Positions 1 to 10,414 of a stretch of DNA of 46,824 bases are shown piece by piece. Source of the stretch: Prasinococcaceae sp. CCMP 1430 (Eukaryota > Prasinodermophyta > Palmophyllophyceae > Prasinococcales > Prasinococcaceae). The DNA lies in the NCBI GenBank assembly GCA_013416795.1, contig RQSC01000032.1:278897-325720 (forward strand). Reading direction: 5' to 3'. Position numbers and translations under genes: made by a program. How positions within the stretch are numbered: position 1 is the stretch's first letter; every line of letters begins with the position of its first letter. A model generated the notes under the pieces. The model saw only the letters and a program-made list of their open reading frames with translations, made no database searches and was not told the origin of the DNA.

Positions 1-158
1 CACGCAAGCGGGCGCCGCCGCCGCGCGCGCGCGCGCAGCCGCCGGCACGCCGGCGCTGACTTGCGCACCACCTTGCTTCGCGGCCCTCGCCCTCCTCCTC
101 CACCTTCTCCTCCGCTCCAATCGTCTCTGTGCGCACCCCTACGGCGCGACCTACACAG

Positions 159-661
159 ACGCGGTATTCAATCAAGTACCGCCACTGCGAGGGGCTGCTG
201 GTGGTGAAGATCACGGACGACGAGACGGTGCGTATGGCCTGCGACAGCGTATGCGAACGAGTGGGCGAGCGCCAACCCTAGGCATGGGTTGGTACGGCAT
301 CCCTGCGTAGGGCGGCGCATGGCGCGATCGCGTCGCGAGCGACTCAATGCGGGGCGCTGTGCTGATAGCTTGCGCTACTGCGCGGTTATCTGCTCGCCGC
401 CCGCGGGGCACGTGTGCCACCTGCCGTCGCGCGCTCCGACGCCGGGCCACTCACCAGGTGCTAAAATACAAGACCGACCAGCTGCAGGACCTCAAGCGGC
501 TCGAGAAGCTCAACAACCTCATGTTTACGCTGATGGCGCTCGGCGAGGTCCCGCCCGAGGACGAGCTCGCCGCTAGTGGAGCGGCGGGTTCGGCGGGCGG
601 CGGTGGCAAGGACGACGCGGTGGCTGCCGCGCCAGCAAAGAAGAAGGGCCGCAGGCAGTAG
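159..661 (+). CDS. SRP9: Signal recognition particle 9 kDa protein (SRP9), 5' end off window
   Basis: SRP9 pairs with SRP14 on the Alu domain of SRP RNA and causes elongation arrest in the cytosol. Two exons are visible: 159-227, after an acacag acceptor, and 458-661. They are joined across a GTGCGT...CAG intron (228-457). The join reads TRYSIKYRHCEG, then VVKITDDET, then VLKYKTDQLQDLKRLEKLNN, which matches the SRP9 family core (KYRH, TDD, YKTDQAQD, EKLNN) in order. A short Ala/Gly tail ends in the basic KKKGRRQ, like plant SRP9 tails. The first coding exon lies before the window, so the start codon is not seen. Identity is secure and the exon borders are inferred from phase and splice signals. 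Confidence 0.9.
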
Positions 662-1078
662 AGCGGCACTCAGGCGTGCACCAGTCCCGGGAACTCCCTC
701 TCGCAGCTTGTCCTCCACAGCGGTCGCACCAAGCAGCTCGAGATTCGTCTTGAGCCGCGCCGCACAAGCGTTCACCTTCTCCGATCGATTCTCCGGCGAC
801 AGGTGCATGGCGTACGCTAAGGAAGCGCAGCTCGCGTTTATGCGCCTGCTCCTCGTCGAGCAGCCTCAGCGAGCCGCTCGCAAGTGATGCGCGCGTTGGC
901 CAGCACGGCCTCGCCAGCGGCCTCCGCCGCGGCGTTGTGCCGAGCGCCGACCGTGTCATGAGGCACCTGCGTAGGCTCACCCTGCCGTCAGCCGTCGGGC
1001 CGACCCACTATGTGACATACCCCTTGTACATAAACGAATATACTACTTACACATACACTGTCGTGGCCGTCGGGCTCC
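662..1078. other. Convergent spacer between SRP9 and the methyltransferase
   Basis: Apart from the flippase relic, this 417-bp spacer holds no supported gene. Near 1035-1055 the minus strand reads TGTAAG followed by an AT-rich tract, downstream of the methyltransferase stop, which fits a green-algal polyadenylation signal. Confidence 0.5.
690..855 (-). pseudogene. Relic of a P4-type ATPase (phospholipid flippase) P-domain segment
   Basis: The minus strand encodes a patch ending LELLGATAVEDKLREGVP, the hallmark motif of the P-domain of P4 lipid-flipping ATPases, preceded by a weaker match (SLAYAMHLSPE, then a helix with EKVNACAARL). The similarity stops abruptly after GVP. The invariant LTGDK stretch that should follow about ten residues on is absent, and a TGA lies in frame upstream. 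No other flippase exon is visible between SRP9 and the methyltransferase. This is best read as a gene fragment left by duplication, lying tail to tail with SRP9. Family assignment is strong; pseudogene status is inferred. Confidence 0.65.
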
Positions 1079-2562
1079 TCAGGCCCCCTCCTCTAGCTGG
1101 TCGCCTCTCTTCACGAAAGTCATGCCCTTCGTGAGGAAGGCGTGCGTGGTGTCGACGTGGCACAGCCCCTCCTCAGCAAAAAGTCGCACGAGGTCGACTT
1201 TGGCGTAATTGAGATAGTACTGGTGGCAGCGCGGGGTAGCGAGGATGCGTGTTGTCAGCAGCTGTACGCGTCAGGGTCGCGAGTGAGGCACGCTCGCGTG
1301 CTTGCGTGCGGCTAGTGCAGGCGCGCGCATGCATCCGCCTCGCTCATCCGCTGAGGGAAGCTGTGCTTGAGGGGGCGCGCGCGCCTAGCTCACCGGTTCG
1401 TGGTACGCCTCCGGGAAGAAGCGCACCAGTGCGTCGAGCAGGCCGCCATTGTCGCCAAGCTGGACGCTGTCCGCGAGCACCACGGTGCCGCCAGGACGAA
1501 GGACGCGCGCCATTTCCCGCACGACTTCCTTCCGCACAGATGCCGGTAGCTCATGGAAGAGGTACACGCACGTGGCCACGTCGAAGCTTCCGCTTTCGTA
1601 AGGCATCGCCGCGGCGTCTCCCTCAGCAATCCGCGCGCCCGCGATGCCGAGCGTCTTGCGCGCCTTGGCAGCGTAGTTGGGGCTCATCTCGAGGCCGTGG
1701 AGCTCTGCAGTGGGGAAGGATGCGCGCAGGTGCTCCAAGAATCGGCCGGTGCCGCAAGCGATGTCAAGGAGCTTCGGGGCGCGTGTGGTGCTCACGGCTG
1801 CGGCCGCGCGCAAAGCGTCGCACGCGGGTCCGGCAGCAGCAACACGTCTTTGCGCGTCGGCTGTGCCCGTGAAGAGCACCTCCACTTGGTGGTCGTACAG
1901 TTCGGCGCTCTCGTCCGACAACCACCCGTCGCTTTGCCAATGGTAGTTTTGTGTGTAGTACTCGGGAAAGGCGCGCTCGCCACCCGACGCGCCTGCATAC
2001 GCTTGCGCGCCGACACGCTCCTCGGCCTCGCGCCGCGCGGCGGCCTGTCTCCTGCGCTGTATCTTGGGCAGGTCCTCGAAGTACTTCCAGTTCGTCCGCG
2101 CCACCGCAAGCACGTCCGGCAGCAGGTCCGCCGGCAGAGCATAGCTGCCGCGCTCTAGCCTGCGCAAGTCGTCCGCGAAGAGCTGCCCGATGCTGTCGTA
2201 TAGCTCGCCCATGTTCGGGAAGCGCATGCCCAGCGATGCGACGCGCTCGCGCAGCGCGGGGTCGGGCGGCGCCAGTTGCAGTGAAGCCACGTACTGAGAG
2301 GTGAAGAAGGCCACACGCGCCGGCTGGCCGAGCACATACGCGATACGCTGCAGCGTCGAGAGCTCCGCCGCACGCTCGCCGCCGCCCGTGGTCGGCACGC
2401 CTGGCACGCCCGCTGCGCGCGCGGCCTCGGTTGCCGCGGCAGCCAGTGCCTCCGCCCCGGGCGGACGCCGCCGGCGCGCGCGCGTGTGGTGCGCGCGAGC
2501 CCGCGGCGCCACGCACCGCACGGGCCTCGGCCCAAAACGCGGAATCGCTCCCCAATTTTCAT
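1079..2562 (-). CDS. Plastid-type class I SAM-dependent methyltransferase
   Basis: A class I (Rossmann) methyltransferase of the UbiE-like type found in cyanobacteria and plastids; the substrate is unknown. The main exon carries motif I (KLLDIACGTGRFLEHL), the acidic end of beta 2 (ELHGLEMSPNY), motif II/III (ARIAEGDAAAMPY, FDVATCVYLFHELP) and RVLRPGGTVVLADS. An N-terminal helical part with FPEYYTQNYHWQSDGWLSDESA resembles plant plastid homologues. The last exon (1079-1219) continues YHEP into YYLNYAKVDLVRLFAEEGL across an intron at 1220-1393 (GTGAGC...CAG). The main exon has no early ATG. A tentative 46-nt first exon (2517-2562, ATG at 2562, donor GTGCGT) joins at 2412 in the correct phase and gives 401 residues. 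The N-terminus is the weakest part of the model. Confidence 0.8.
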
Positions 2563-2833
2563 ATTCCGCACGTTCTGACGTCCGAGCCTTCGTGCTGCGC
2601 AGAACGGCGGTGAAGGGCGCGCGGGCTGGGCAGCGAAAAACGGCGGTCGGCCACGTCAATCAAATCAATGGGCGCGAATCAGGGTTTGGATATTTGACCC
2701 TTACTCTAACGTAACCCAAACGAGGCGACGGTCTCGGTGGCTGGCGCGAGGGCTTGCGCGCGCGCGCGGGCGCGGGCGGCACACACGGGGGCGGCGCCCG
2801 CGTGTGGGGGGGAGGGGGACGGTCGCGGTGGCG
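2563..2833. promoter_or_regulatory. Bidirectional promoter region, methyltransferase / Tic22
   Basis: A head-to-head spacer of about 270 bp. The AT-rich part (2655-2715) holds AGGGTTTGGATATTTGACCC, an imperfect palindrome related to the telo-box-like motifs in other divergent spacers here. The rest is G/C-rich with CG-alternating runs. Confidence 0.4.
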
Positions 2834-3863
2834 ATGGCGTCGATCGCGGCGGCAGGCGGTGCGTTGTAGGCCGATGCGCGCGCTCTGGGGTTGGGGCGCG
2901 CGCGCGCGCGGCGCGCGCGACAAGCGGCGGCCGCCGGCGGGGCGGCGGGCGTGCTGCGCGCAGTCCGCGGCTGGTGCGGAGGGCGCGCCTGGGTACAAGG
3001 GGCGCGCGTGATGCGATCGCGATGTGAGGTGTGAGTGCTGACCCTCATACGTGCTGCTGTGGCGGGGCCGCCTCTGCCACGCGTCGACGTGCGCGCGGCC
3101 GCCCGCAGCGCGCGGAGGCTCTGAAGAGAGCGCGTCGCAACAATCGGTGCGCCGCAGCTCCGCAACGACCGCTGCGAGTGGCCGCACCGTCGCGGCGGGT
3201 GCCGGTGCGGCGATCGGTGAACTTGCCGTGTCGGACGACGCGCTCTCAGCGCAGCTCGCGAGTGTGCCCGTCTTTGCGGTGACCAACACAGCTTCGGAGT
3301 TCATCCTGGTGGGCGGCGGTGAGGGCGGCGACAGTGACAGGCAGCTGTGCCTGTTCTGCTTCGCCGAGCGTGACGCTCAGGCGCTGCTGGCGACGGTGCA
3401 AGCGCGCGACCCGCGAGTCGGGAAGAGCGCGCGCGTCTCGACCATCGGGCTTGACAAGGTGTACCGTCTCGCATGCGACAGCGCAGGCGCAAGCGACGGC
3501 ATCGCCTTCCGCTTCGTGCCGGACTCGCGCGAAGTGAACGCGGCGCTCAAGCTGCAGTCGGAAGCGGGCGGCGACTCTCAGCGCTTCCTTGGCGTGCCCG
3601 TCTTCCAGGCCGAGGGGCTCACCATCCGCGCCGCCGGCCGCAAGTACCTGCCCATCTTCTTCTCTTACTCAGCTGCCGTGAGCGCTGCGCAGGCCGCGTA
3701 CTCGAAAATGCCTGGCCGCGCCGCGGCGACGCCCAAGGTCGAGGTTGGGTCCTTCGAGAGTGTCGCCCGGGCCATGGAGGAGGCTGCCGAGGGCTCCGAT
3801 TGGGGTTCGGTGCTCTTCGTTCCCGCAGGTAGCGACCTTATGAACAAGCTGCTTGGCGCTTAA
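2834..3863 (+). CDS. TIC22: Tic22-like chloroplast protein import component
   Basis: Tic22 is a peripheral intermembrane-space protein that helps preproteins cross between the TOC and TIC complexes. The family pattern is clear: LASVPVFAVTN near the start of the mature part, then LCLFCFAERDAQALL, VSTIGLDKVYRL, FRFVPDSREVNAAL, FLGVPVFQAEGLTI and RKYLPIFFSYSAA. The long exon has no early ATG. A 25-nt first exon (2834-2858, MASIAAAG) with a GTGCGT donor joins at 3109 in phase, giving 259 residues, close to plant Tic22, with a Ser/Ala/Arg-rich transit-like N-terminus. The family call is strong; the first exon is tentative. The gene ends 145 bp from the convergent symplekin stop. Confidence 0.85.
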
Positions 3864-4008
3864 AAGGCACATGCGTCTATGGCACCTCACACACACACGC
3901 GCGCGCACTGCGCTGCGGCCGAGCAGCAGCAAGAGCTTGCTCATGGCGGAGAGTATTATTTGGCACGTCAGCGGCTAGCACCCGCCCGCCCGCCTGCCCG
4001 CCCGCACG

Positions 4009-7000
4009 TCAGCCACCGCCACGCAGCACCGCGTCGGTGGCGCGCGGCAGTGCCGCGGCGACGGCGGGCTGCGATGCGTATCGCCGCGCGGGCGCGCGCA
4101 GGTCGGGCACCTTGCGCAGCGCCTCAGAGAGCGCCTGCGGCGGTAGCTTGAGCAGCACCGGCATGCTCTGCGGATTCGCCTGCAGCACGCATCGAAGGAA
4201 GCCCTCCCAGACCTTGGGCATGCTCCAGACTTGCCTGTTGACGAGCCTGCCCAGAAGCTCCATGGCAAAGCCCGAGAGCTTGGGGAACGCCTGCAGCGCC
4301 TGCATGAGCGTGCGCATGCTCAGCAACGGCACTGGATCCATCGCCACCAGCCGCTGCAGCGCTGCGGCGACTTCTTGCGACGAGAAAACTTCGCGCATGG
4401 GTGCCGATGCGCACACGTTGAGCGCCTCCATGGCGCGCTTGAGGGGCAGTTTGTGCCGCGCAAGGTCGAGCGTGTGCAGCTCGACCATGGCGTCAGCCGC
4501 CGACAAGAGCGGTGCGCCGCCGCCAGGGGGCTGAAGTAGGCGCGTGAGCGCCTGCCGCAGAGCGGGCGCGCTCAGCTCGCACAGACGCGGCAACACCTCG
4601 TCAAGCTCGGCGCGCGTGAGCGCGTGCATGACGGGCACCACGTAGTGCGCGTCGCGCGTGCGCGCAAACGCGTCACGCACGCAAGCCATGAGCGCCTCGG
4701 GCGGCGAGCCTTGAGAGGCCTCCGCGGCTATGTGGAGCGCCTGCAGCGCAAGCGGCTCGGCGCCCTTGGGCGGTCCGGCCACCAGCGCGAGCAGCGGCTC
4801 CGATGTGGGGCCGAGCGTGCGGCACAGACCAGGCATGGAGCGCTGGAAGATCTGCCGCACGGGCTTGGGCGCCCCCGCGTACGCCTTGGCGACCTCTTCG
4901 AGCATGGCGGGCTTGCGCACGCACAGCGCCAGCGCGAGCTGGATCTTCTGGCGCGCCTGCTCAGCGGCGGCGGTCGCCTCCTCGCTTTCCTCCGCCGCGA
5001 CGTCCGGAGCCGAGCCCTCCTTTGAGGCGTCTGCCATCATCTGCAAGGCAAAGGCCTCCACGATGGGTACGAGGTGCGCCTGGGTGAAGAGCTTGTTTGA
5101 AATGAGGCGGATGGCCTTGGAGCGCACGGAGTCGTCCGGCCCCACGGCCGCCTCGAGGCATATCATCAAGCAGCGCTGGCGCACGGGCGGGCGGTGAAGC
5201 ACGAGATCACGCAGGGTGCTCAGCCCCAGCGTCGACCGCTCGCCGCCTTGTTGCCGATCCTCCTCGCCGCCAGCGCACAGCGACTTCAGCAGCTTGAAGA
5301 TACTGGCGGGGAGGGCAGGCGCTTCCATCAGCATCTGTGGCAACGCGCGGCTGGTCGGCGGCAGGCGCTCGAGCAAGCCGTTCGCCGCGGCCTCAAGCAA
5401 CGCGTCGTATGCAGCACCGCCAACCGCCCGCCCGCGCGAGACGTCTTCGCCACCAGCCTTGGACGTTGCGAGCTGGTGCCGCGCGTAAGCGTCATACAGG
5501 GTCTGAAGGAGCAAAGTGTGCCCGTCCCTGCCGCCATAGTCCCCCAGTAGGTAGTCGAGCAGAGCCTGTTGGTTGTGGTGCTCGTCTGCCTCTCCGTCCT
5601 CCGCCCTGCCAGCACCCTTGGAGGCCTCAAACTCGTCGAAACGCCCTGCGAGGCGCGGGAGCAGCGCAAACCACACGCGGGAGGCCCCACATCGCGCCAC
5701 GCGCTCCTGCGAGCTCAACATGCGCTCAAGCGCCGCACGCCGGTGCTTGGATCGCTCCTCCGGCGCCAGCGCGGGCGCGACGAGAGCCCGCGGGCCCTGC
5801 TTCACCGACGCGGGCGCCCCGCCCGCCCCTTCCTGCGCCGCCTCGGCACCCCCCACCGCGCCTGCCGCGGCGGCCTCCTCAGCCCTAGCCAGCCGCGGGT
5901 CGCGCCGTCTGCGCGGATCGCGCGCCGCCTCCACCTTGGGCATGTCCTTCGTCACGTGCGCCATCACCTGCGCCACAGGATCGGGCGCACCTACCGGCGG
6001 CGCGTACGTCTGTTGCTGGTCTGCAAACGCGGTCAGGTTTGCCATGACAAATTCGGCGAGCACGTCCGCGGGCAACTTCTCCACCAGCGTAAGCAGCTGC
6101 GGCCTCGCAGCCTCGCCGCCCTGCACAAGCACCATTACGCTCGCCATGAGCTGCAAGCGAGCCTCCTCCGGCGTCGTGCCCGCGGTCTGCCCGATACCCC
6201 CAAAGCCCGTGCGCGCACGCTTCGAGTCGCCCGCCTCCTCCTCCTCGCGCTTGCGCTTCGCTTCGCGTTCGCTGGCCTCGCGCTGCGCCTTGCGGTCCGC
6301 GCGCCGCGCGGACATGACGGCGGCCTCCGCCTGGTCCCCATTCCCCACGGCGATCAGCGCCTGCGCAAGCACGCCCCGCGAGTATGGCGCCTGGGGGCCC
6401 GTCGAGCCCTTGATGAGCGCAATGAGCGATCTGTGAAGCGCGTGGCTGACACTTCCGGCGGCCGCCCGCGACCCGTCGGATGCGGCGTCGCGCACGCTTC
6501 CAGCGCTCGCCGCCGCCAGCGCCTCCGCGCACTGCCGTAGCAGCTGCGGCCGCCGCGTGCCGATGCGCTCCGCGCTGCCGATCGCGGTGATGAGCAGCTG
6601 TGACCGCAGCGCGCCTCCGCCTCCACCACCAACCTTAAGCACGGAGAGGAGCCTGACCATGTAGTCTGTTGCGAGCTCCATGAGCGTCGAAGGCGCTACG
6701 AGAGGATGGCTTTCCTCGAGGAGGCTCACGTTGAACTCAGTCTTCACGGTGAGCGCCCCCGCGTCGGCCGCCGGCGTGAAGAGCAAGACCACCTGCTCGA
6801 CGAGCTTCGCCGCATGCATGCGCACCGCATCTGGTCGGCCCTCGGCTACACCAGCGGTGGCGGCGTCGAGCAGCGCGCGCAGTGAGGCCCACAGCGCGGG
6901 CGCCTCCTCATCCGAGGGCGACGGCACAAGCAGCCCAACGAGCATCGCCATGCCAACGCGTACCATCTTTCCCGCCGCGACGAGCGCTCGCTTGGCCACC

Positions 7001-7616
7001 TTGGGCGTAGCATCGCACGCGAGGTGCGCCACCGTGGGCAGCGCCGCCTGCAGGTACTGCCGGTGCCTGCATTTGTGTTTTGCGGGCGTGGGCACATGCG
7101 AGCGAACGCGTGATCGCGGTGGGGCGCCGGCCATCCACTGGCGCGTCAGAGATCGGCGCAGGGCACACTCGCACACGATCGCGGGCACGGATCGCCCGCC
7201 AGTGAGCGCGCTGGCGCCGAGAAGGCTGCGGGCCCGCACCGCAGGGCGATGATCACAGGCCGGCGAGGCGCGTGACGAGGCGCGTGGCGGGGCACTGGGC
7301 GCCTGCAAGCAGTCGCTTAGGTTTCGGCCGCGGCGGCGCGCGGCGCCGCGCAGCAGCACCCGGGGCGCGCGTCGCACCTCCCAACAGTGGCATCGACGAA
7401 GTCAACGAGCCAGACGCGCACCTCCGGCGATCCGGAGGCCGCCAGCTCCAGCGCCGCCGGCAGGAACTCACGCAGCAGGTACGGCTCCTTCTCGAGCGCG
7501 AGCTCGCGCAGCCGCCCGAGCGGCTCGAGCGCCGCTTTCGCGTCATGCGCCGCGAGCTGCGCATCGTTCAGCAGCCGGACGGCCAGCGCGCGACCGCGCA
7601 GCGCGGGCGCCGCCAT
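4009..7616 (-). CDS. SYMPK: Symplekin (Pta1-type), scaffold of mRNA 3'-end processing
   Basis: Symplekin is the HEAT-repeat scaffold linking CPSF and CstF in nuclear pre-mRNA cleavage and polyadenylation. Exon 1 (7378-7616, ATG in a GCCGCC-like context) holds the first HEAT helices, including PEVRVWLVDFVDATV. A 311-nt intron (GTGCGA...GCAG, 7067-7377) joins in phase to one long exon ending at 4009, for 1098 residues. The C-terminal symplekin domain is clear: DPVPLLSMRTLMQALQAFPKL, RLVNRQVWSMPKVWEGFLRC and PVLLKLPPQALSEAL. A charged KRKREEEE stretch and a GPRALVAPALAPEERSKHRR segment lie in the disordered middle. The start faces FAM136A about 200 bp away. Confidence 0.93.
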
Positions 7617-7816
7617 CGCCACGACTCCCCGACCACCACCGCCCTCGCGCCGCGGGCGGGGCACACGCGAGCGCCGGGGCGCGCCGCTTCGCCGCGCTCC
7701 CACCCCCCCCAAAACCAACTCTGGCCCGACCGAGCGAGCTTTCGCCCCCCGCCGGCGCGTTCGACCGAAACCGCGCGCGCGCGCTCCCATGGAACCGGCG
7801 CTGGCTGGGCGCTCCG
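7617..7816. promoter_or_regulatory. Compact bidirectional promoter, symplekin / FAM136A
   Basis: Only about 200 bp separate the two divergent start codons. The spacer is C-rich, with a run of eight or more C followed by AAAACC near 7700-7715. No telo-box-like motif is present, unlike most other divergent spacers here. Confidence 0.4.
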
Positions 7817-8425
7817 ATGGGGCGGGGCGCCGCGCGGGTGCGGCGCCCGGCGCGTGGCGAAGCGGCGGAGCGCGTGCATCTGGCGGCGAGGAAGGGGCAG
7901 TGGTAGAGAGGGGGTCATGCAGCCACGCGCGGCTCGGATCGGCTGACGCGCTTGTCCTTGCGCGCGCATTGCGGGCTCTGCCCGGCTCCCTGCCATTGCC
8001 CATTGGCAATCGCGCACATCGCGCAGGAGACACTGCAGCAAAATGTCGAGCAATTCCTCACGCGCGTGGACAGGGAGCTGCAGCGACCACTCCTCAAGCG
8101 CTCGTTCGAGGCGTGCGCCAAGTGCGCATCGAACAGCCGCGCGAGCATGACAGAGTTCCAGCAGTGTCTTGCCGCTGCGCGCGAGCCGGTCGCTCGCGCC
8201 GAGGCGGCGCTCAACAACGAGATGAACGCGCTGCAGCAGCGGCTGCAGCGCTGCTCCCTGCAGTGCCAGGACAAGCTCGACGATAACCTGCCCGCCGGCC
8301 GGCAGCCGACCAAGGCAGAGCAGGAGAAGCTCACTGCCGGGCTAACCAAGTGCGTCGACGCGTGCTCGCAGGACGGCATCAAGGCCCTGGGGCCCGTGTG
8401 GGATCGCCTCAAGGCAGCCAAGTGA
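7817..8425 (+). CDS. FAM136A: FAM136A-like (DUF842) mitochondrial protein
   Basis: FAM136A is a small conserved intermembrane-space protein of mitochondria. The main exon (8027-8425) shows FEACAKCASN, FQQCLAAAREPV, a middle helix LNNEMNALQQRLQRCSLQCQDK and a C-terminal TKCVDACSQDG with LGPVWDRLKAAK. This reproduces the spaced Cys pairs of the family. There is no early ATG in this exon. ATG at 7817 followed by seven codons and a GTGCGG donor joins at 8027 in phase, giving MGRGAAR then ETLQQNVEQF, close to family N-termini. This short first exon is a best guess; the family call is strong. The total of about 140 residues matches animal homologues. Confidence 0.85.
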
Positions 8426-8624
8426 GGCTTCGCCTCCGGCCCATTCGTTTTTTTGTCAATTATTCTTTCCTCCACTCGTAGCGGTGGCGCCAAGCGCGCC
8501 GACGCACGCTCGAGGAGCAGCCGCCTCGGCGCGAGGCGCGTGGGTCGCTAACAACAAATATTATACCCGTGCCGCGTCGACGAGCGCGGACCTCGTCGAC
8601 GATTCGTTCATCAGAAGCGAGCCA
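8426..8624. other. Convergent spacer, FAM136A / F420-ligase-like gene
   Basis: A 199-bp tail-to-tail spacer with a T-rich stretch near 8450-8470 just after the FAM136A stop and an AT-rich patch near 8550-8565. Both probably belong to 3' ends. No gene is seen. Confidence 0.4.
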
Positions 8625-9962
8625 TCAGTGCGCCTCGGGGGCATTGCAGCCTCGCACGACGACGACAGGCGTCTGCTCCTCTCCGTTGCCCGCCGGATTG
8701 GGTCGCAGCGCCTCTGTGAGCTTAGAGGTGTCAACGCCCTCACTAGCCGCCAGGATCTTCACACGCTTGAGGTCGTTCACGTCCACAATCGCCACGCCGC
8801 ATCCCACCGCCTCTGCCATGCGCTCCACCTCGTCCTCCACCCGCGTCGGGCCGAGGCAGACGAACTGATCGTACGGCGGGAGCGTGCCGGACACGTCGTC
8901 GATCAGTGGCGCCTGCCGCCCTGCCAGGCGGTAGAAGACGCCGCGCATGCGCAGCAGCACGCGTGCGGCGGCCGCCGCGAGCGCCGCGAACGCCACGCGC
9001 CACGCTCCGGCGACATCGACGAGCGCCTGCATGCCACACGCCGTCGCCAGGCTCGAGGTCGGGTGGAAGACCAGGCAGGCCAGCCGCGCGACGAGGCCCG
9101 GCCGGATGCCCTCGGGGTGGCGCACACGGCCCTGCATGACGGCCAAGGGTGTCTCTCCGATGGCAACGACGTCATCCGGGCGCGCGACGGGGCAGGCGTA
9201 CCGTCTCGCGACCTCGGCGGGATCGTCCAGGTGGCAGAGCATGTGCGTGCGTACGGGAACCACGCCAGAGGAGCCATCGTCGGCGGCGGGAGCGGCCGAG
9301 GGAGGCTCCGGAAACTGAAGCGGTAGCACGACGTGCTGCGCGTGGTGCGTGCGGCCGTGCGGGCCATATGCCACATATGCCACGCGTAGCCACACGGCGG
9401 TGAGCTGATCGAGCGCCGCCGCCGCCGTGGCCTTCACCGTCACCTCGAGCAGCGCGTCCGTCGCCGAGCCAGCCTCAACGATGTATGGCATCCAGTACCC
9501 GTCAGGCCGCGGCCGCGCATCGCCGTAGCCAACAAAGTGGTCGGGCGTGACGCGAACGCGCACGTCCACGCCCTCGATCGACGCGTCGCTAAGCACTTGC
9601 ACGCTCGGCTTGACTTCGTTCACGAAGAGCTCGCGGCGGCGGGTGATGTTGTGGAAGCGCATCCGCCCCTTCAGAGTGAGCGCCGCAGAGCCGGGGCCGC
9701 GCTCGAGCTCCCACGCCCCGCGCGTGAGCACGAGGCCGTCGCCGAGATTCGGATTGCCGCCGATGATCCGCTCACGCTCACCAGCAAGCCAGCCCGACGA
9801 GACGGACTCGACGTCCGCCGTGTCCCTGCCGTACGTGGTTGGCCCGCCGCCCCCGCCCCGCGCGCCTGCTGCGAGCGCACACGCGCGGCGGCCTCGAGCG
9901 GCGAGCCGCACCCGCAGTCGCGGCGGGGTCGGCAGCGCGATCGGGGGCGCCGCCGCCGCCAT
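8625..9962 (-). CDS. Cyanobacterial-type F420-0:gamma-glutamyl ligase-like protein, probably plastid
   Basis: This single-exon 445-residue protein matches the conserved cyanobacterial family annotated as F420-0:gamma-glutamyl ligase (CofE-like). In order it has an Arg/Ala-rich transit-like N-terminus, ERIIGGNPNLGDGL near residue 64, a beta-rich middle (GYWMPYIVEAGSATDALLEV, RVAYVAYGPHGRTHH), then RTHMLCHLDDP, VAIGETPLAVMQGR, HPTSSLATACGMQALVDV, GVFYRLAGRQAPLIDDVSGT, LPPYDQFVCLGP, VAIVDVNDLKRVKIL and NPAGNGEEQTPVVVVR. Phototrophic eukaryotes are not known to make F420 generally, so the substrate is unknown. A plastid endosymbiotic origin is inferred from the family distribution. Confidence 0.85.
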   Translation of the reverse strand: MAAAAPPIALPTPPRLRVRLAARGRRACALAAGARGGGGGPTTYGRDTADVESVSSGWLAGERERIIGGNPNLGDGLVLTRGAWELERGPGSAALTLKGRMRFHNITRRRELFVNEVKPSVQVLSDASIEGVDVRVRVTPDHFVGYGDARPRPDGYWMPYIVEAGSATDALLEVTVKATAAAALDQLTAVWLRVAYVAYGPHGRTHHAQHVVLPLQFPEPPSAAPAADDGSSGVVPVRTHMLCHLDDPAEVARRYACPVARPDDVVAIGETPLAVMQGRVRHPEGIRPGLVARLACLVFHPTSSLATACGMQALVDVAGAWRVAFAALAAAAARVLLRMRGVFYRLAGRQAPLIDDVSGTLPPYDQFVCLGPTRVEDEVERMAEAVGCGVAIVDVNDLKRVKILAASEGVDTSKLTEALRPNPAGNGEEQTPVVVVRGCNAPEAH

Positions 9963-10414
9963 CGGCTGTCAGCGAGTTGGCGGGATGGGGGCGTGAGAGG
10001 TGTTGCGGGGGGGAGGGTGGGTGGGTGGGGGGCGGGGAGCGCGCGCCGTGTCGCAGCAGGCGCGCGCGGCGCGCACATTCGATCCTCGGCGCCCACACGT
10101 ATCAAAATCAATCGAACTTTGGCTGTTCATTTTGACCTGCTGCGGCGAGCGGCCGCGCGTTGCAGAAGCGCAGCTTCCGTATCTGCCCGCGAGCGGCCCA
10201 GCAAAGGCCTTCGATCGTCAATGCTGCCGTAGGCGTGCTGGCGGCACTGCACGCCTCGGCAGGCGCCGGCCCGCGCACGCGACGGCGCCAAGCGCTTGGC
10301 ACAGGCACAGCACGCAAGCGCAGTCGGTGAGGGTGCCGCCGACGAGGAAGCGCGGCACGGGCTGTTCAAAAGGAACCAAAAAGTAATCGTAAAAATAAAT
10401 CGAGGGGGCGCCAG
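9963..10414. other. Intergenic: MED12 3' side and F420-ligase-like promoter
   Basis: This 452-bp spacer separates two minus-strand genes. It has a G-rich stretch (10000-10045, GGGTGGGTGGG type, capable of G-quadruplex), an AT-rich patch near 10095-10140, and an A-rich tract (10375-10400) just past the MED12 stop. Short minus-strand frames exist, one Cys-rich, but none has a start codon and family support. Confidence 0.4.

Noticed and set aside
5569-6540. Long plus-strand frames opposite symplekin
   Set aside because: These are antisense shadows of conserved symplekin sequence, with Arg/Ser-rich composition and no start context or homology.
10127-10369. Cys-rich minus-strand frames in the MED12/F420-ligase-like spacer
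   Set aside because: There is no start codon, family match or convincing splice sites. They were kept as part of the intergenic description.
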